A stretch of 64,000 nucleotides of DNA. It comes from Petaurus breviceps papuanus (lineage: Eukaryota > Chordata > Mammalia > Diprotodontia > Petauridae). The position numbers and the translations under genes are program-made. The stretch is from NCBI GenBank assembly GCA_028583685.1, contig JAMXIF010000222.1:3522302-3586301 (forward strand), written 5' to 3'. Below, piece after piece: positions 31,640 through 43,373 of the stretch. The notes under the pieces are model-generated. The model made no database searches and had not been told where the DNA came from. It saw only the letters and a list, made by a program, of their open reading frames with translations. The number at the start of each line of letters is the position of its first letter. Position 1 is the first letter of the stretch.

Positions 31640-31765
31640 TACAAACCTTTCATTTTACAGATACAGAAGTGATATGACTTGCCCACACTCACACAACTAA
31701 TAAGTGTCCAAGGTGGGATTTGAACCCAGGCTCTTAGATCAGAGCAGTCTCTGATCTCAAAGGCA
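31640..31765 (-). mobile_element. MIR SINE
   Basis: 'tcattttacagatacagaag', 'ggtgggatttgaacccaggc' give a minus-strand MIR. Confidence 0.65.
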
Positions 31766-32925
31766 TGGGTGGGAATTGGACCCTAGTGTCCCAGGTGGCA
31801 GGCAAGAATTCTTCCACTAAACAGCCCAAGCCCTCCTGTTCCCAGGTCCATGCCACTGTTGCCAGGCCATACTTTAGAACTTCTAACTTACAGAGTAATT
31901 AGCAATTGAGCCGGCTTTCCTTGCCTTGCCTCTCCTTCCTAAATTGAGACTGGATGCTTACGGTGTGACTTGCCAAGAGGAGAAAGGCCCATTTAAGGGA
32001 ATCATTCAAATCCCAGGGATGTTAACGTTCCTCTCCTGCTTCCCTCCTGACTCTTGTCTTGCTTGGGCAACATCCCCCTTCCTGTCTCCCCCCTCCACCT
32101 CCACTCCCTGCCAAAGGATTAAAGTCCCTGCTCCTCATGACCTCACTGCACAGAGATGCTGAAAGGATGGACCTGATCAGACCTAAGCCAGGGCCATTAT
32201 TTAGAATTCACTCTAAGTGGGAGAAGCTGAGAGGCTTCTGGGAGTAGGGGCCACAGTGACTGGGGAGCCAAAGTGCCTGCTGGAGATGGTCTTCCCCTTG
32301 CTCCGTTAGAGAGCTAATGGGGGGCTTCTCAAGTTGTCTGTGTTCCTCTACCTGTGCCCAAAGATCAATATAGATCAGGACAAACACAACCTCCTGACCC
32401 CTAGAATCCATCTAACAAGTCTCTGGCTCACACAGCACTAAGAGAAAAAAGGAATATGAGGAGGAAGAGAAAGCTTCCAGACTTCACCGGCACAGCCTGC
32501 AAAATGCTGCTCTTCAAGACACACCACAGTTTCATTGGGATTGGTTTTAATTCTGTGCCTGCACATCTGTAGCAGGGACTCAAGCCCAGCCATGCTTGTT
32601 GCCCATGAGAAACATAGGCCAACTTTTCTGACCAGAATGAATATGTACCATTGCTTCAAGAAATGGTTACCAGGCATTCAGTGTGTAACAAGAACTGGAC
32701 TGGATAGTCCAGGGCCAGAACTGAGCTTTCACTGGCACAGGGAATTCCCAGGTGGCCAAGGCAGGGCCTAAGACAGCTGCTTAAAGTGTGCAAAGTTAAA
32801 TAAAAATAGACCCCTGTGGGCCACTTATTGGCTTAGAAAACCACAAATTAGCATTATCTATGTTGCATTTTTATTTATTTTGTTAAACATTTCCCAATTA
32901 CACTTTAATCTGATTCACTCAGGAG
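31766..32925. other. No recognised feature
   Basis: 1.1 kb without a repeat I can name. No frame over 80 codons looks like a known family. Confidence 0.4.
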
Positions 32926-33034
32926 TTTTGATTGAGAGGTTGAGTGACTTTCTCAGGATGACAACCAGCACGTGTCCGTCAGGACCTGCACCATGTCTTC
33001 CTGACTTTGAAACCACCTCTCTATCACCATGTCC

Positions 33035-33404
33035 CACTTTGACCTTCCCCTCATTCTCCCATCCCTCTATCTCTGTCTTGGTCTTAGTCTCAGTATCTCT
33101 CCTTTAATCTGTCTCTGTATCACTGTCTCTCTCTTTCTCTGTGTATTTTTCTCTTCCTTCCTTTCTCTTTTCCTTCCTTCTTTTTTCCTTCTTCCCTCCC
33201 TCCTTCATTCATTTCCTTTACTTTTCTCTTTCTTTTTTCCTTCCTTTCTTTTGTCTCTTTCTTTCTTCCTTACTTCTTTCCTTCCTTCCTTTCTTTCTTC
33301 CTTCCTTGATTTCTTTCTTTTTTTCTTTCTCTTTTCTTTCTTTCCTTCTTCCTTTCTTTCCTTCTTCCTTTCATTCTTTCTTTCTTTTCCTTCCTTCCTT
33401 CCCT

Positions 33405-33466
<62 letters not shown>

Positions 33467-33525
33467 TTTCTTCCTTCCTTCCTTCCCTTCTTTCTTTCTT
33501 TCCTCCTTTCTTCCTTTCCCACATC
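33035..33525 (+). repeat. Polypyrimidine tract, (CTTT)n and (CTTC)n
   Basis: Nearly pure C+T on the plus strand for about 400 bases (33120-33520). The cleanest (TTTC)n run is at about 33405-33462. The 191-codon frame across it is repeat translation only. Confidence 0.95.
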
Positions 33526-33717
33526 CTTCATTCCAGAGCAAAGGGTAAAAAGTAGCCAGGTCCTCCACAAAGACTCTTCATCATCAGGCCAACACAATGG
33601 TTAGCTCCTCCTAAGCAATTCTATCTTCTCAAAGCTACTCATTCTTCTTGATATCAGCCCCAATTGCTGAGGCCTCATCAGGAGCTGTCTTTTGTCTTCT
33701 AAACACAGCATCAATGG

Positions 33718-33895
33718 GGATGTGGCACAAGTCCTCTGAAGTCAGGAGACCTGGGTTCAAACTGTAGCCCTGCCCCTTGTTATCTGGGGGTCCTTTGTCT
33801 CTACTCATCCAGGCCTCCATTTCCTCCTCTATGAAATAAGAAGTTCGAGTTAGCTGACTTCTGAGGTCCTTTCCAGCTCTAAGTATCTGACCTGT
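33718..33895 (+). mobile_element. MIR SINE
   Basis: 'gacctgggttcaaactgtag', 'ctccatttcctcctctatga' and 'tttccagctctaagtatctg' form a plus-strand MIR with its 3' end. Confidence 0.65.
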
Positions 33896-34094
33896 GAGCC
33901 TTTGTCCCCAGAATGTAGGGAGAGGCTTTCAAACATCCTGATCAAGGGTCACCAGTCTGGAGGACAAAGAGGAGGAAATCTACTGACCAACCCATATGCC
34001 AAAAGGCTGCCCGCTAGTTAAGCTACTGGTGCCTTCTTCCCCGGCCCTGAAATTGCATTTTTTTAAACATCTATGTATTTTGCATATGCTTATC

Positions 34095-34265
34095 TATATA
34101 CAGATCATTTCCTTTGACAGGATGTAAGTTCCTTGAGAACTGAGACTGTTTAACATTTTTCCCCTCTGCACAAATAACCCCTTGCAACTAACTAACATAT
34201 ATCAGGCATTTAATTGATGCTTGTGGGTTGACTGATTTATTGATTAACTTAAACTGATCACCCCC
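34095..34265 (+). mobile_element. L2 LINE tail
   Basis: 'agttccttgagaactgagac' and 'ttaattgatgcttgtgggtt' form the L2 tail. Confidence 0.55.
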
Positions 34266-34299
34266 AACAACAAGAACCACATCTAGAACTCAAGTCTAA

Positions 34300-34440
34300 T
34301 CAACCAAACAACAAGAATATTGAAGACATAATTCGAGTCAATTACAGTGTAAGGTACTGCATTTACAAGGACAAAGAAGGAAAATCTCACATGAAGTTCA
34401 CATGCTAAGGGGACAGAAAACAAGGACCCCCCTGTTCAGG
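34300..34440 (-). mobile_element. L2 LINE fragment
   Basis: 'gtaaggtactgcatttacaa' and 'cacatgctaaggggacagaa' resemble a worn reversed L2 tail. Confidence 0.35.
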
Positions 34441-34559
34441 AATCCCCTATGCCTCCAGATGACTAAAATAGAAGGAGAGTCGCATTGTAGACAATACCAT
34501 GAGGTGGGGAAGAGTCTAGAAGCAGTGTAATCCCTGCCTCCCTGAAGCCTTCAGGCATG

Positions 34560-34680
34560 GGTTGCTTGGTCAACCGCTTGCTGTGTAGGTTGGAGAGAAT
34601 GTCCTTGGCCAAGTATGGGCCAGAGTAGCAGATGTCTCTGAGGTTCCTTCCAGTTCTGAGAGACTGTGATTTGACAACAT
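34560..34680 (+). mobile_element. CR1/L3 LINE 3' end
   Basis: 'gaggttccttccagttctga' is the typical CR1/L3 or MIR3 end. Confidence 0.45.
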
Positions 34681-34684
34681 TTCA

Positions 34685-35145
34685 TGGGCATCGCTACAAG
34701 CCAAGTGGAGTGAATCTTGCTTAAGACAGGAAAGTCTTAGTGTTGTGAAATGTTGGTGTGATGGGGTCTGGGGGTTCAGTCAAATATGACATCGTGAGAA
34801 TGAGAAGGAAATTGGCCAGGACTAGCTCACAGAAGGGAGAGAGCTAGGCATTCTGTAGCAAGCAGGGCTGACCAGCAGCCAGCACCCCTAGCTTGTGAAG
34901 GTCAATGGTGAGGCATTGTCCCATTTACCTCTAACATGGTCTGTCATCCCTTCTAATACCTTTAATTAAGTAAACCTTAATTCAGATCTAATATTCTGTG
35001 TTCTCAAGTATCTTCATTACTTTCCAGGCTCTAGTCTTGACTCTGCAAACTTTCTCCCCCATAACCATGCAGGAGATATTCTCTACTCTCACCCTTATCT
35101 CCTTTTAATGCTGTGTCTTCCCTCCACCACCCCTATTCTACCTCA
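34685..35145. other. No recognised feature
   Basis: I see nothing that can be assigned. Confidence 0.4.
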
Positions 35146-35400
35146 GAGGCAGCTGGAGGTGCAGTGTATAGATTTGGGGCCTGTAATAGAAAGTCCAGAA
35201 TTCAAATCAAGCCTAGGACACTCCCCAGGCATAACCCTGGGCAAGTCACTTAACCACTACCTGACTCAGTTTCCTCAACTATAAAATGAAGATAATAATA
35301 AGACCAACTTCTCAGGGTTGTTGGGAGGAATAAATGAAATCATATTTGTAGACATTGTTTAGCACAGTGCCTGGCACAGAGTGGAAAGTGAATAAACTTG
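35146..35400 (+). mobile_element. THER1/MIR CORE-SINE
   Basis: 'aattcaaatcaagcctagga', 'gggcaagtcacttaaccact' and 'tagcacagtgcctggcacag' give a full plus-strand copy. Confidence 0.8.
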
Positions 35401-35439
35401 ACTTCCAATTCAAATATTTGCTTTTCATTGTTGCTGCTG

Positions 35440-35565
35440 CTGCTTGAAGCTCTAAGGTCCCTTTGAATTTTAATATTCCTATTTTATGTTTTGGCTCTGA
35501 CATTCTAATGTCAGATAACTCTATGAAACTAAAATTCTATGATTCCATAATCTGAAGGAATGCTT
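35440..35565 (+). repeat. Short degenerate array of about 35-base units
   Basis: 'gctctaaggtccctttgaat', 'ggctctgacattctaatgtc' and 'aaaattctatgattcc' are units like those at 31345 and 53655. Confidence 0.45.
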
Positions 35566-35805
35566 CCAGGCAAATAAAGCAGAAAACCAATCTCATCTGC
35601 ATTGCTAAGAGGCTCTAATTGAAATTCTGATGAGCAGAAAAGCCAGTCCAGGGAATGCCTGCTGCTGAATGTGACTTTGGAGTCTAGCAAAAGCCTAATT
35701 TCTAATATCCATTCACTCATTCAAGAATATGAGCACTTAGTAAATCAGAATTAGAGAACCAGAGATGGCTCCTGGGGACCACCCCACACTGAGCTAAAGA
35801 GGACT

Positions 35806-35918
35806 TGTGTGTGTGTGTGTGTGTGCCTGTGTCTTGTGTCTGTGTGTGTCTGTGTGTGTGTATCTGTGTCTGTGTGTGTGTGTGTGTGTCTGTGTCTGTG
35901 TGTGTGTGTGTGTGTGGA
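35806..35918 (+). repeat. (TG)n microsatellite with TC interruptions
   Basis: Alternating TG broken by TCTG words. It could adopt Z-DNA, but nothing more is implied. Confidence 0.95.
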
Positions 35919-36014
35919 GTTGAAGGGAGATGATTTAATTTGTTTTGAAAAGCATTCTAGGTCAGGAGATTTCCTAAGATCTTACACTCATTTAGCTACT
36001 CAGGCCTGCCCCTC

Positions 36015-36205
36015 TCATGCTGTCTTCCATCTACTCTCTATATATCCTGCACATATGTAATTGTGTGCACGCTGTCTCCACAATTAGAATGTGAGCTCTT
36101 TGATAGAAGACTATTTTTTAAACTTCCTTTGTATTTCTACTGCTTAGCACAGTACTTAACATAGAGCAGGCACTTGATAAATACTTATTGACTTGACTTG
36201 AAAGG
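36015..36205 (+). mobile_element. L2 LINE tail
   Basis: 'ttctactgcttagcacagta' and 'ggcacttgataaatacttat' form an L2 tail. Confidence 0.65.
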
Positions 36206-36214
36206 AAAATGGTT

Positions 36215-36600
36215 AGCCTAGACTTGAGAGTATGTGATTGCTGTTTTCAAGTATTTGAAGGGCTGTCATATAGAGAAGGGATTAACCTTGTTCTGTTTGG
36301 TCTAGGAGGGTAGACCCAAGAGCAAAGGGTACAAGTTACAAAGAGACAAATTTAGACATGAAGTGAAAAAAATTTCATAAGAATGAAAGTTGTCTAAGAG
36401 TAGAATGGAGCCCCAGAAAGGGAAGAATGGCCCCCCAGTAAGGGTAGAATGGAGCCATAGTTCCTAAGAAGAAACTTGGAGATAAGTTATCCAGTCACTT
36501 CCTGGGGTAAACTGTAGGGGTTCTCAGTCAGGTGTAGGTTAGATTTCATACCTGAGGGGTCCCTTCCAACTCAGAAAGTCTTTAATTCTATGGCATCAAC
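36215..36600 (+). mobile_element. CR1/L3 LINE 3' fragment
   Basis: 'caagtatttgaagggctgtc', 'tacaaagagacaaatttaga'-like and 'gaggggtcccttccaactca' follow the CR1/L3 order. A short tandem patch ('agggtagaatggagcc'-like words) occurs at 36395-36450. Confidence 0.75.
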
Positions 36601-36889
36601 ATGATGCTGTAGATTATTAGTCTACTCTATATTGAATTGCCAAAGATGTCATTAAGGAGGCCCTGGAATATCTGGAGGGACTCATATCTGGAGGGCATCT
36701 CTCTCCCATGTGGACTCTGCAGGAAATCCCCCATGGCAAAGGCAAACATGTTGGCTGATCATTCACCTTGTGTATTATGCTGTGGTTTTGTTGATGTAGG
36801 CTAAGTTATCTCTAAGGCTGCTCTTACCTAAGAATCTTGTAGGATGCCAACATAGGATGCCAACATAGACAATGCAGATACTTTGTTGG
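36601..36889. other. Unassigned, with a 14-base tandem duplication
   Basis: 'taggatgccaaca' is repeated back to back at about 36839-36867. No gene or repeat family is seen. Confidence 0.5.
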
Positions 36890-36981
36890 AAAAGAGCCCT
36901 AAGAGGAGAGCCAATATAGTGGAGAATAGGCAGGGACTCACCTGAGCTCTCCAAAATTCCCCTCCAAACAAATTTAAATAG

Positions 36982-37147
36982 GGGGAGGCTAGGTGCCACA
37001 GTGAATAGAGCACCGGCCCTGGAGTCAGGAGGACCTGAGTTCAAATNNNNNNNNNNNNNNNNNNNNNNNNNNNNNNNNNNNNNNNNNNNNNNNNNNNNNN
37101 NNNNNNNNNNNNNNNNNNNNNNNNNNNNNNNNNNNNNNNNNNNNNNT

Positions 37148-37190
<43 letters not shown>

Positions 37191-37264
37191 TAGACATGTG
37201 ACCTTGGGCAAGTCACTTAACCCCAATTGCCCCCCAAAAAAATAAAGCAAAAAAAAAGATAAAA
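36982..37264 (+). mobile_element. WSINE1-type SINE containing an assembly gap
   Basis: Head 'agtgaatagagcaccggccc', then 100 N, then a (CA)n tract and 'gtgaccttgggcaagtcact' with an A-rich tail. An exact 17-base duplication (CAAACAAATTTAAATAG) flanks it at 36965-36981 and 37265-37281. It is one of the youngest insertions in the window. Confidence 0.9.
37047..37146. other. Assembly gap of 100 N
   Basis: Exactly 100 undetermined bases, the usual placeholder for unknown length. The gap falls inside the SINE, directly before an expanded CA tract (37150-37186). Confidence 1.
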
Positions 37265-38002
37265 CAAACAAATTTAAATAGTAACTCAAAATGAATTCTA
37301 GAGTGGCAGAACCCACAAATGGATATAGTGAAACAATTTTTTTCATCCCTAAAAACTTAGAAGGTTGACAGGAAAGGTCTGTCTCATTGGGGTGAGAGTA
37401 AATCAAAAACCTTACCTCAACAAACTAGCAAAAGGTCATGGGGTAACTGAGCCAACAACATCAGCTTCTAGAGTTCTCAGCCCACAAAAGGTAAGAGGGT
37501 TGGACAACTTGTCAGAAGGAGATTTTAAGGGCCCCTTTGATGGCACTGGGGCAGCACTGTTTTGCTTTTTCCATACATGGATCCAATTAGCAGGCCTGGG
37601 TCACAGTCCCAGGGGAAAAAGAAACATTAGCACACCAGAGCTTTCAGTGGCAGGGGAGCAAAGACCCTGGTCACATTTCCAGAGCAGAAAAGAGTGTTTG
37701 TATTTGTTCACAGACCAAAACACAGCCTAGGAAAATAGTAAACACACTTCTCCTTAGATCATGCCACCTTAGAAGAACTGAAAACTGACAGATCCCCAAA
37801 ATTATCTCTTAAAACATTTGCACAAAAATCCTGAAACTTGGGATAGTGCCTCTTCCATGCAAGAAGCAGAGCCCAACTTTGGCATAAAATTAAAAGTCAA
37901 GAAATAGAATGGAAAAAATGAGCAAAAGCAACAACAAAAGAGTGCGATGATAGAAAATAACACAAACTCAGAAGGAAAGAATAAGGTCAAAAATGAAAGT
38001 AA

Positions 38003-38048
38003 TATATATATACATATACATATATATATGTATGTATGTACGTATGAA
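38003..38048 (+). repeat. (TA)n(TATG)n microsatellite
   Basis: A short alternating tract inside the L1/HAL1 fragment, at the place where the HAL1-like element at 42317 has no counterpart. Confidence 0.8.
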
Positions 38049-38894
38049 TGAAAAGGGTCAACAACTTGGTAAAAGAGGTACAAAAAATACTGAAGAAAAC
38101 TAATACCTTATAAAATAGACTAGTCCAATGGTAAAGGGGGCACAAAAATCCACTGAAGAAAAAAATTTCTTTAAAAATAAGAATTGACCACATGGAAAAA
38201 GATGTACAAATGTTTGCTGAAGAAAAGAACTCTTTAAAAAGTAGAATTGGCCAAATGGAAAAGGAAATACAAAAGCTTATTGAAGACAACAATTCCTTAA
38301 AAATTAGAATTGTGTAAGTGAAAGTGAATAATCTCATAAAACAACAATAAAAGAGAACAAATCATAAGAATGAAAAATAGAATAAAATGAGAAATATCTC
38401 ATTTGAAAAGCAATGGACCTAGAAAAATGGATTGAGAAGAAATAATTTAAGAATGATTGGAATACCTGAAAGTCATGATTAAAAAAAAAAGATCTTAGAC
38501 ATCATCTTTCAAGAAATTATCAAAGAAAGCTGCCCTGATATTCTAGAACTAAGATAAGATAGAAATGGAAAGAATCCACTAATAACTTCCTGAAAGAGAT
38601 CCCCAAAATTAAAACTTCCAAGAATACTATAGTCGAATTCCAGAGTTTCCTAGTCAAGGAGAAATATTGCAAACAGTCAGATCTATTAACTATTAAGAAA
38701 AACTGAATATAACCCTTTGGGGGGAATGTAATTTCAATGAAATAGAGGACTTTCAAGCATTCTTGATGAAAAGACCAGAGCCGAACAGAAAGTCTTATTT
38801 TCAAATACGAGACTCAAGAGAAGCATAAAAAGGTAAACAGGAAAGAGGGATCATAAGGGACTCAATAACTTTAAACTTTCCATAGCGATGGCTA

Positions 38895-39075
38895 CTTTTG
38901 GCAGCTAGGGGACATACTAGATGTAGTCTGGAAGACATGGATTTAAATTCCACCTAAGAGACTAAGTGTGTAACTCTACATCTGCTGCTCAGCTTCCTCA
39001 ACTCTAAATAAGGATAATGATAGCACCAACCTCACAGAATTAATTTTAGAGTCAAATGAAATTTTATATACCTGT
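38895..39075 (+). mobile_element. THER1/MIR SINE
   Basis: 'ggcagctaggggacatacta' and 'ctctaaataaggataatgat' form a plus-strand copy. Confidence 0.7.
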
Positions 39076-39322
39076 ACATGTTGTTTGGTCACTTTTTTAA
39101 GTCTATTCATGACCCCATTTGGGGGGTTTCTTGGCAGAGTTACTGAAGGGGGTTGCAATTTCATTCTCCAGCTCATTTTACAGATGAGGAAACTGATGTA
39201 AACAGGGTAAAGTGACTTGCCCATTGTCACACTACTAGTAAGTATCTGAGGTAGGATTTGAACTCAGAAAGATGAGTCTGATTTCAGGCCTGTTTCTCTA
39301 TGTACTATGGCACCCCCTGGCT
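39076..39322 (-). mobile_element. MAR1-type SINE
   Basis: 'tttcattctccagctcattt', 'tgacttgcccattgtcacac' and 'actatggcaccccctggc' give a full minus-strand copy. Confidence 0.85.
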
Positions 39323-39689
39323 TCCTTACATACATATACACATCCATAAATGCTTGCTTATAGTATATACATAGACATATACATGTTCAAGGCACTATGG
39401 ATACAGAGTTTGTTAGTTGGTTTTCGATTTTATGACCCATACTCTCAAAGGCCAGATATGGAGGTAGGCTATGTTGTGGACTCTGTTAAGCATAATATAA
39501 ATTAGAGATATTGCTGGGGTTGGGGGATGGCCTACGGTTCTGTTTGGTCCATGGTAGTAGAGGGGTAGATCGGTAGATAAATAGTTTTGAGTTATCTAAT
39601 TCTAGGTAAAGATTATTCTAGCACAAGGTAAAGGTTAGATTGAAGTTAAGGTAGTCTGGAGTGAGGGAGACCATTTAAGAGGATAAAGA
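39323..39689. other. No recognised feature
   Basis: Unassigned AT-rich sequence. Confidence 0.4.
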
Positions 39690-39960
39690 AAAAGAAGCAA
39701 AAAGAAAGACAGTCCCTGCCTTGCCCTCAAAGAGCTTACATTCTAATAAGGGAAGACAACACATAAAGGGAAGGTGGAAAATGACTGGCGCGGGAGTGAG
39801 GAAGGGGAAATGGAGTGGGTTGGAGGAGAAATCAGGAGACACAGGAACAGAGTTGGTCACTTCCTCAAAATGGAAACTCTAGGAACTCACCAATCAGAGG
39901 AGACATTCACAGGTGTAGAGAGATTATCCGGGTTAAGAAGACTGTTAGATCATGAAAGAG
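39690..39960 (-). mobile_element. L2 LINE 3' end
   Basis: 'agacagtccctgccttgccc', 'gagcttacattctaataagg' are the L2 tail reversed; the match fades after about 39800. Confidence 0.6.
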
Positions 39961-40034
39961 AAGCAAGAGAGCCACAAGACTCTGGTCCCCATAACACTAT
40001 CCCTTTAAAAATAAAAAAAGCAAGTCATGCAAAT

Positions 40035-40145
40035 CCCCCAAGAGAAGGAAAGCTCCTTGGAGGCAAGAACTGATTCATTTTTGTCCTGGCATCCCCAGTT
40101 CTAGTGTGATTACCTTGCACATTGTAGATACTTAATATTAATTAA
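40035..40145 (+). mobile_element. L2 LINE tail
   Basis: 'aaagctccttggaggcaaga' and 'gcattccccagttctagtgt'-like words form the L2 tail. Confidence 0.6.
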
Positions 40146-40269
40146 ATTGAATTAATATAGTGATTGCTGCTGATAGAACATATTCATTTCCATTCTTTAG
40201 CTTGCATTTCTTAACAGAAGGAAACTCTTTGTGCTTTAGATTTAAGAACTTGGAACCAATTTGGGCCAT

Positions 40270-41045
40270 TCTGTTTGACCCAAATGTTGTTTCCTTCATT
40301 TACATAATTGAAGTAAGAGTGTATACATTCATCTTTTTGTTCTGCCTTTTGGCTTTGCATCAGTTCATACAAGTTGTCCCATGTTTCTCTGAATTATTCA
40401 TATTCATCATTTCTTAGAGTACAACCACATTCCACTCCACTCACATGCCAAACTTGATTTATGCCTAAGGTATGTCCAGCTTTTTGGAAGTAACAATAAT
40501 ATTACTCTGAATATTTTTATATACAAGGGACTTTTCTTCCTGTTTTAACCTTTCTGAGGCATACTGTGGCAATGGGATCGATCACTAGATTGAAGGGTAT
40601 GAACAAATTAGTAACTTTCTTGCATAATTCCAATTTTCTCCCCAAAATGGTTTAAAGTCATTACACACCATTCATAGCTCCACCAGCTGTGTATTAGTAT
40701 GCCTGGCTTCCAGCAGCCTTTCCAACATTAGCTTTTTCCCTCTTTTGCTGTTCTTGCCAATTTCATGGGTGTGAGCCAATTCTTTAGAGTTCTTTTAATT
40801 TGCACTTTTCAGATTATTAGTAATTATGAATACTTTTCATATGTTGCCACTAATCCATATTTCTTCTTTTGAAAATATTCATATCCTTTGTGTTGAGGGG
40901 TGATGCTTAGTCTTATATATTGGTGTCAATTCTCTATAGATTTTGGAAGTCAGATTTTTACAGGAGATGTTTGTTGTTTGTTTATTTTTTCAACATGTCA
41001 ATATAGATATACATATGCATATATGTACATGTGGATATGTCTGTG
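40270..41045 (-). mobile_element. LINE-1 ORF2 end and 3' region
   Basis: On the minus strand it runs from the ORF2 end to the 3' region. Plus-strand words: 'tttgcatcagttcatacaag', 'caccattcatagctccacca', 'attcatatcctttgtgttga'. It is an old copy. Confidence 0.7.
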
Positions 41046-41117
41046 TGTCTCATTCTGTGAGTCCTTGACTTCATCAGGAAGGGAGGAGCATGTTTTATTA
41101 TTAGTTCTCTTCTCCCT

Positions 41118-41775
41118 ACCAAACTGAAGGTCTATGGAGCCTGGTGGTGCTGACCTCATTGTTGCATGCCTATGAAACCTGAACAGTCTACCAGTGTCGT
41201 ACTAGAAAGTAGAACTGCTTCCATTTGAGTTTTTAAAAAAAGATCCTGAAGATCACCTGGCAACATAAGGTACCAGACACTGAAGTCCTTCTCAAGCTGA
41301 ACTGCCAAGCATTCAAACTCTACTACACAGAGTGCAACTCCAATGGGCTGGCCACATTGTTCTAATGTGAAATGCATGTTTGCCTAAAAGATTATTTTAC
41401 AGAGAATTCACATAATGCAAGTGTTCACATGGAGGTTAGAAGAAAAAATAAAAGGACACTCTCAAGGTTCCTCTGAAGAACTTTGGAATTGATTGTGAAA
41501 CATGGAAGACACTGGCATTGGATCAGTCAGCATGGCATGCCTGCAGCAAATAAGGAGCTATTCTCTATGAGGAAAAAAAAAGGTTAAAAAAAACATGAGA
41601 TGTGAAAACTTAGAGATGTCCCCATCTCAATTGTTCACATGGACTGTTTATGCCTAACCAATGGTAGAGCCTTTCATGCTTATATCAGTCAGATTAGCCA
41701 CAGTCAGATACACTGTACCTTGACCCCAACATCATGATGACATTTTGGTCCTCTTTGAGTAGGAAGGACATGTTC
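41118..41775 (+). mobile_element. LINE 3' end, same family as 19333-20455 (copy B)
   Basis: 'gatcctgaagatcacctggc', 'accagacactgaagtcctt' and 'gaactttggaattgattgtg' run parallel to 19900-20455, including the finger region and the last words 'cctctttgagtaggaaggac'. Only the 3' third is present. Confidence 0.85.
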
Positions 41776-41952
41776 TCTGGCATTATGGTTGGTCATTAGG
41801 CTGGTAAGGATATCTAATTCTTTCAAAGTTATTTGCCTTTACTATATTATCTTTTTAGCAATTGTTCTGGTATTGTTCATTTTACTCTGCATCAGTTGAT
41901 ATATGTTTTCTCAGTTTTCTCTAAAACCATCTCCTTCATCATTTCTTCAATG
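41776..41952 (-). mobile_element. LINE-1 3' region, part 1
   Basis: 'ttactctgcatcagttgata' and 'ctaaaaccatctccttcatc' fit L1 ORF2/3' UTR reversed. It appears to resume at 47323, so copy C of the other LINE seems to have landed inside it. Confidence 0.55.
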
Positions 41953-41954
41953 CA

Positions 41955-42316
41955 AAAGTTATTTACATCAAGATCAGCTACAAGACTGATGGTAAATTCT
42001 TCAACTTGAAAAGGCTACAAGTCAAGACTAAAGTGGAAGGAGTATTGGTGCATGAATTTCCGTTTGCAGTTAACTTCATGCAGCTGCTGAAGCTGACATG
42101 CAACAAAGTATGGATCAATTCTCTGCTGCTTTTGATAATTTTGGCCTAACAATTAACATACACACAAAAAAAAAAAAAACCACAAGTGCTGCATCAGTCA
42201 GCACCACACCATCCATATGTGGTCATAGCAAATGGAGAAGGTTTGAATACTGGGGATAAGTTTACTTCTTTTGACAATGTACATTCCAGGGATGTATACA
42301 TTAATAATTAGGTTGA
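41955..42316 (+). mobile_element. LINE copy C, part 1
   Basis: 'aaaggctacaagtcaagact' and 'ggtgcatgaatttccgtttg' match 19345-19400 of copy A. The HAL1-like element interrupts it at 42317. Confidence 0.8.
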
Positions 42317-43373
42317 GGGGTCAGAGTCAAGATGGAAGAGTTGAAATAGGACTTCCCCAAGACTCCCACTTCCACCTCCTCCAATTCATATAAAAAATGA
42401 CTCTAAACAAACATTAGAGCTATAGAACACACAAAATGACAGAGAGAAGCTAACTTCCCACTGGAGACACTCCAGCAGGTTGGCAGGAAGAGGCCAGCAC
42501 AGCACTCTGGGAGCTAATCCCAGCCCCATGTGAGCCCAAGGCTTTAGCCTCAGGGTAGGCACAACCAGCAATGGGCTGGAGGGACTTCATATCACCAGCA
42601 GCTGCAGTGGTTTCCAGAATTATGAACCCATAGATGCTAAGGACAAAGCGAGAGGTCAGTGCAGTGTGGACTTTGGGACCTGGGAGTTTGGGAGTGTGGT
42701 CTGGCCTTTACCCCCTGGATGGAGAAGTGGCTGAGGCATGGCAGATATGCAGCCACTGATACATGGCTGCTTCAGAGCTCAGGGCCTACAGATTGTAGGG
42801 GGACCAAGTGACCAGTCTGAGGGGTAACCATTCTTGCTTTAACCTGCTTGGATCTGGATCACTGTCTGGGGTAGAGGTCCTGGGGTGTATGACCAGTGTG
42901 CCAGAGCATGTTGAGGCTTCTGAGAGAGCAGCCAACTGATAGCCCCAGCAGCTGAGAAAACCCCAGTGATTGGGACAAAGATGCCCCCTCTGGTAGCAGA
43001 GTTCTACTGTGGCAAAAATCTCAAAGTCAAGTAATTGAGTGGCAACATGAGCAAACAAGGGAGGCAAGGCAAGCACAGTGGTCCAACCATGGATTCCTTT
43101 TTTGGGGCAAAAAAAAGGATGAAAGCATGGAACAGGAGGAAGACAAAAAAGTCAGAACTCCTTCACCAGAAGCTTCCAAGAAAAGATTTGAAAACCAAAT
43201 AAGAGAAGTGGAGCAAAAATTAGGAAGAGAAATGAGAATGATGCAAGAAAGTTATAAAATGAGAGCCAAAAACCTGAAGGAAGAAAATAACACATTAAAA
43301 AAATAGACTAACTCAAATGACAAAAGCAGCTCAAAAGGGCAATGAGAAGAATGCCTTTAAAAGTCGAATTTGC

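Larger units (their letters stand above)
36890..38885 (+). mobile_element. L1/HAL1 5' UTR and ORF1 fragment
   Basis: The 5' part has the L1 leader words 'ggcagggactcacctgagct' and, after an inserted SINE, 'tctagagtggcagaaccc'. From 37900 on the A-rich sense strand encodes a decayed coiled coil of ORF1. About 38480-38850 matches the ORF1 C-terminal region ('gctgccctgatattctagaa', 'gaggactttcaagcattctt'). ORF2 is absent. It may be HAL1 or a deleted L1. Confidence 0.75.

Noticed and set aside
33029-33604. 191-codon frame rich in Phe, Leu and Ser (and Lys/Arg/Glu-rich frames on the other strand)
   Set aside because: It is the translation of a polypyrimidine microsatellite; every frame stays open because the repeat holds no stop.
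35806-35918. Cys/Val-rich small protein
   Set aside because: It is a TG microsatellite read in a frame without stops.
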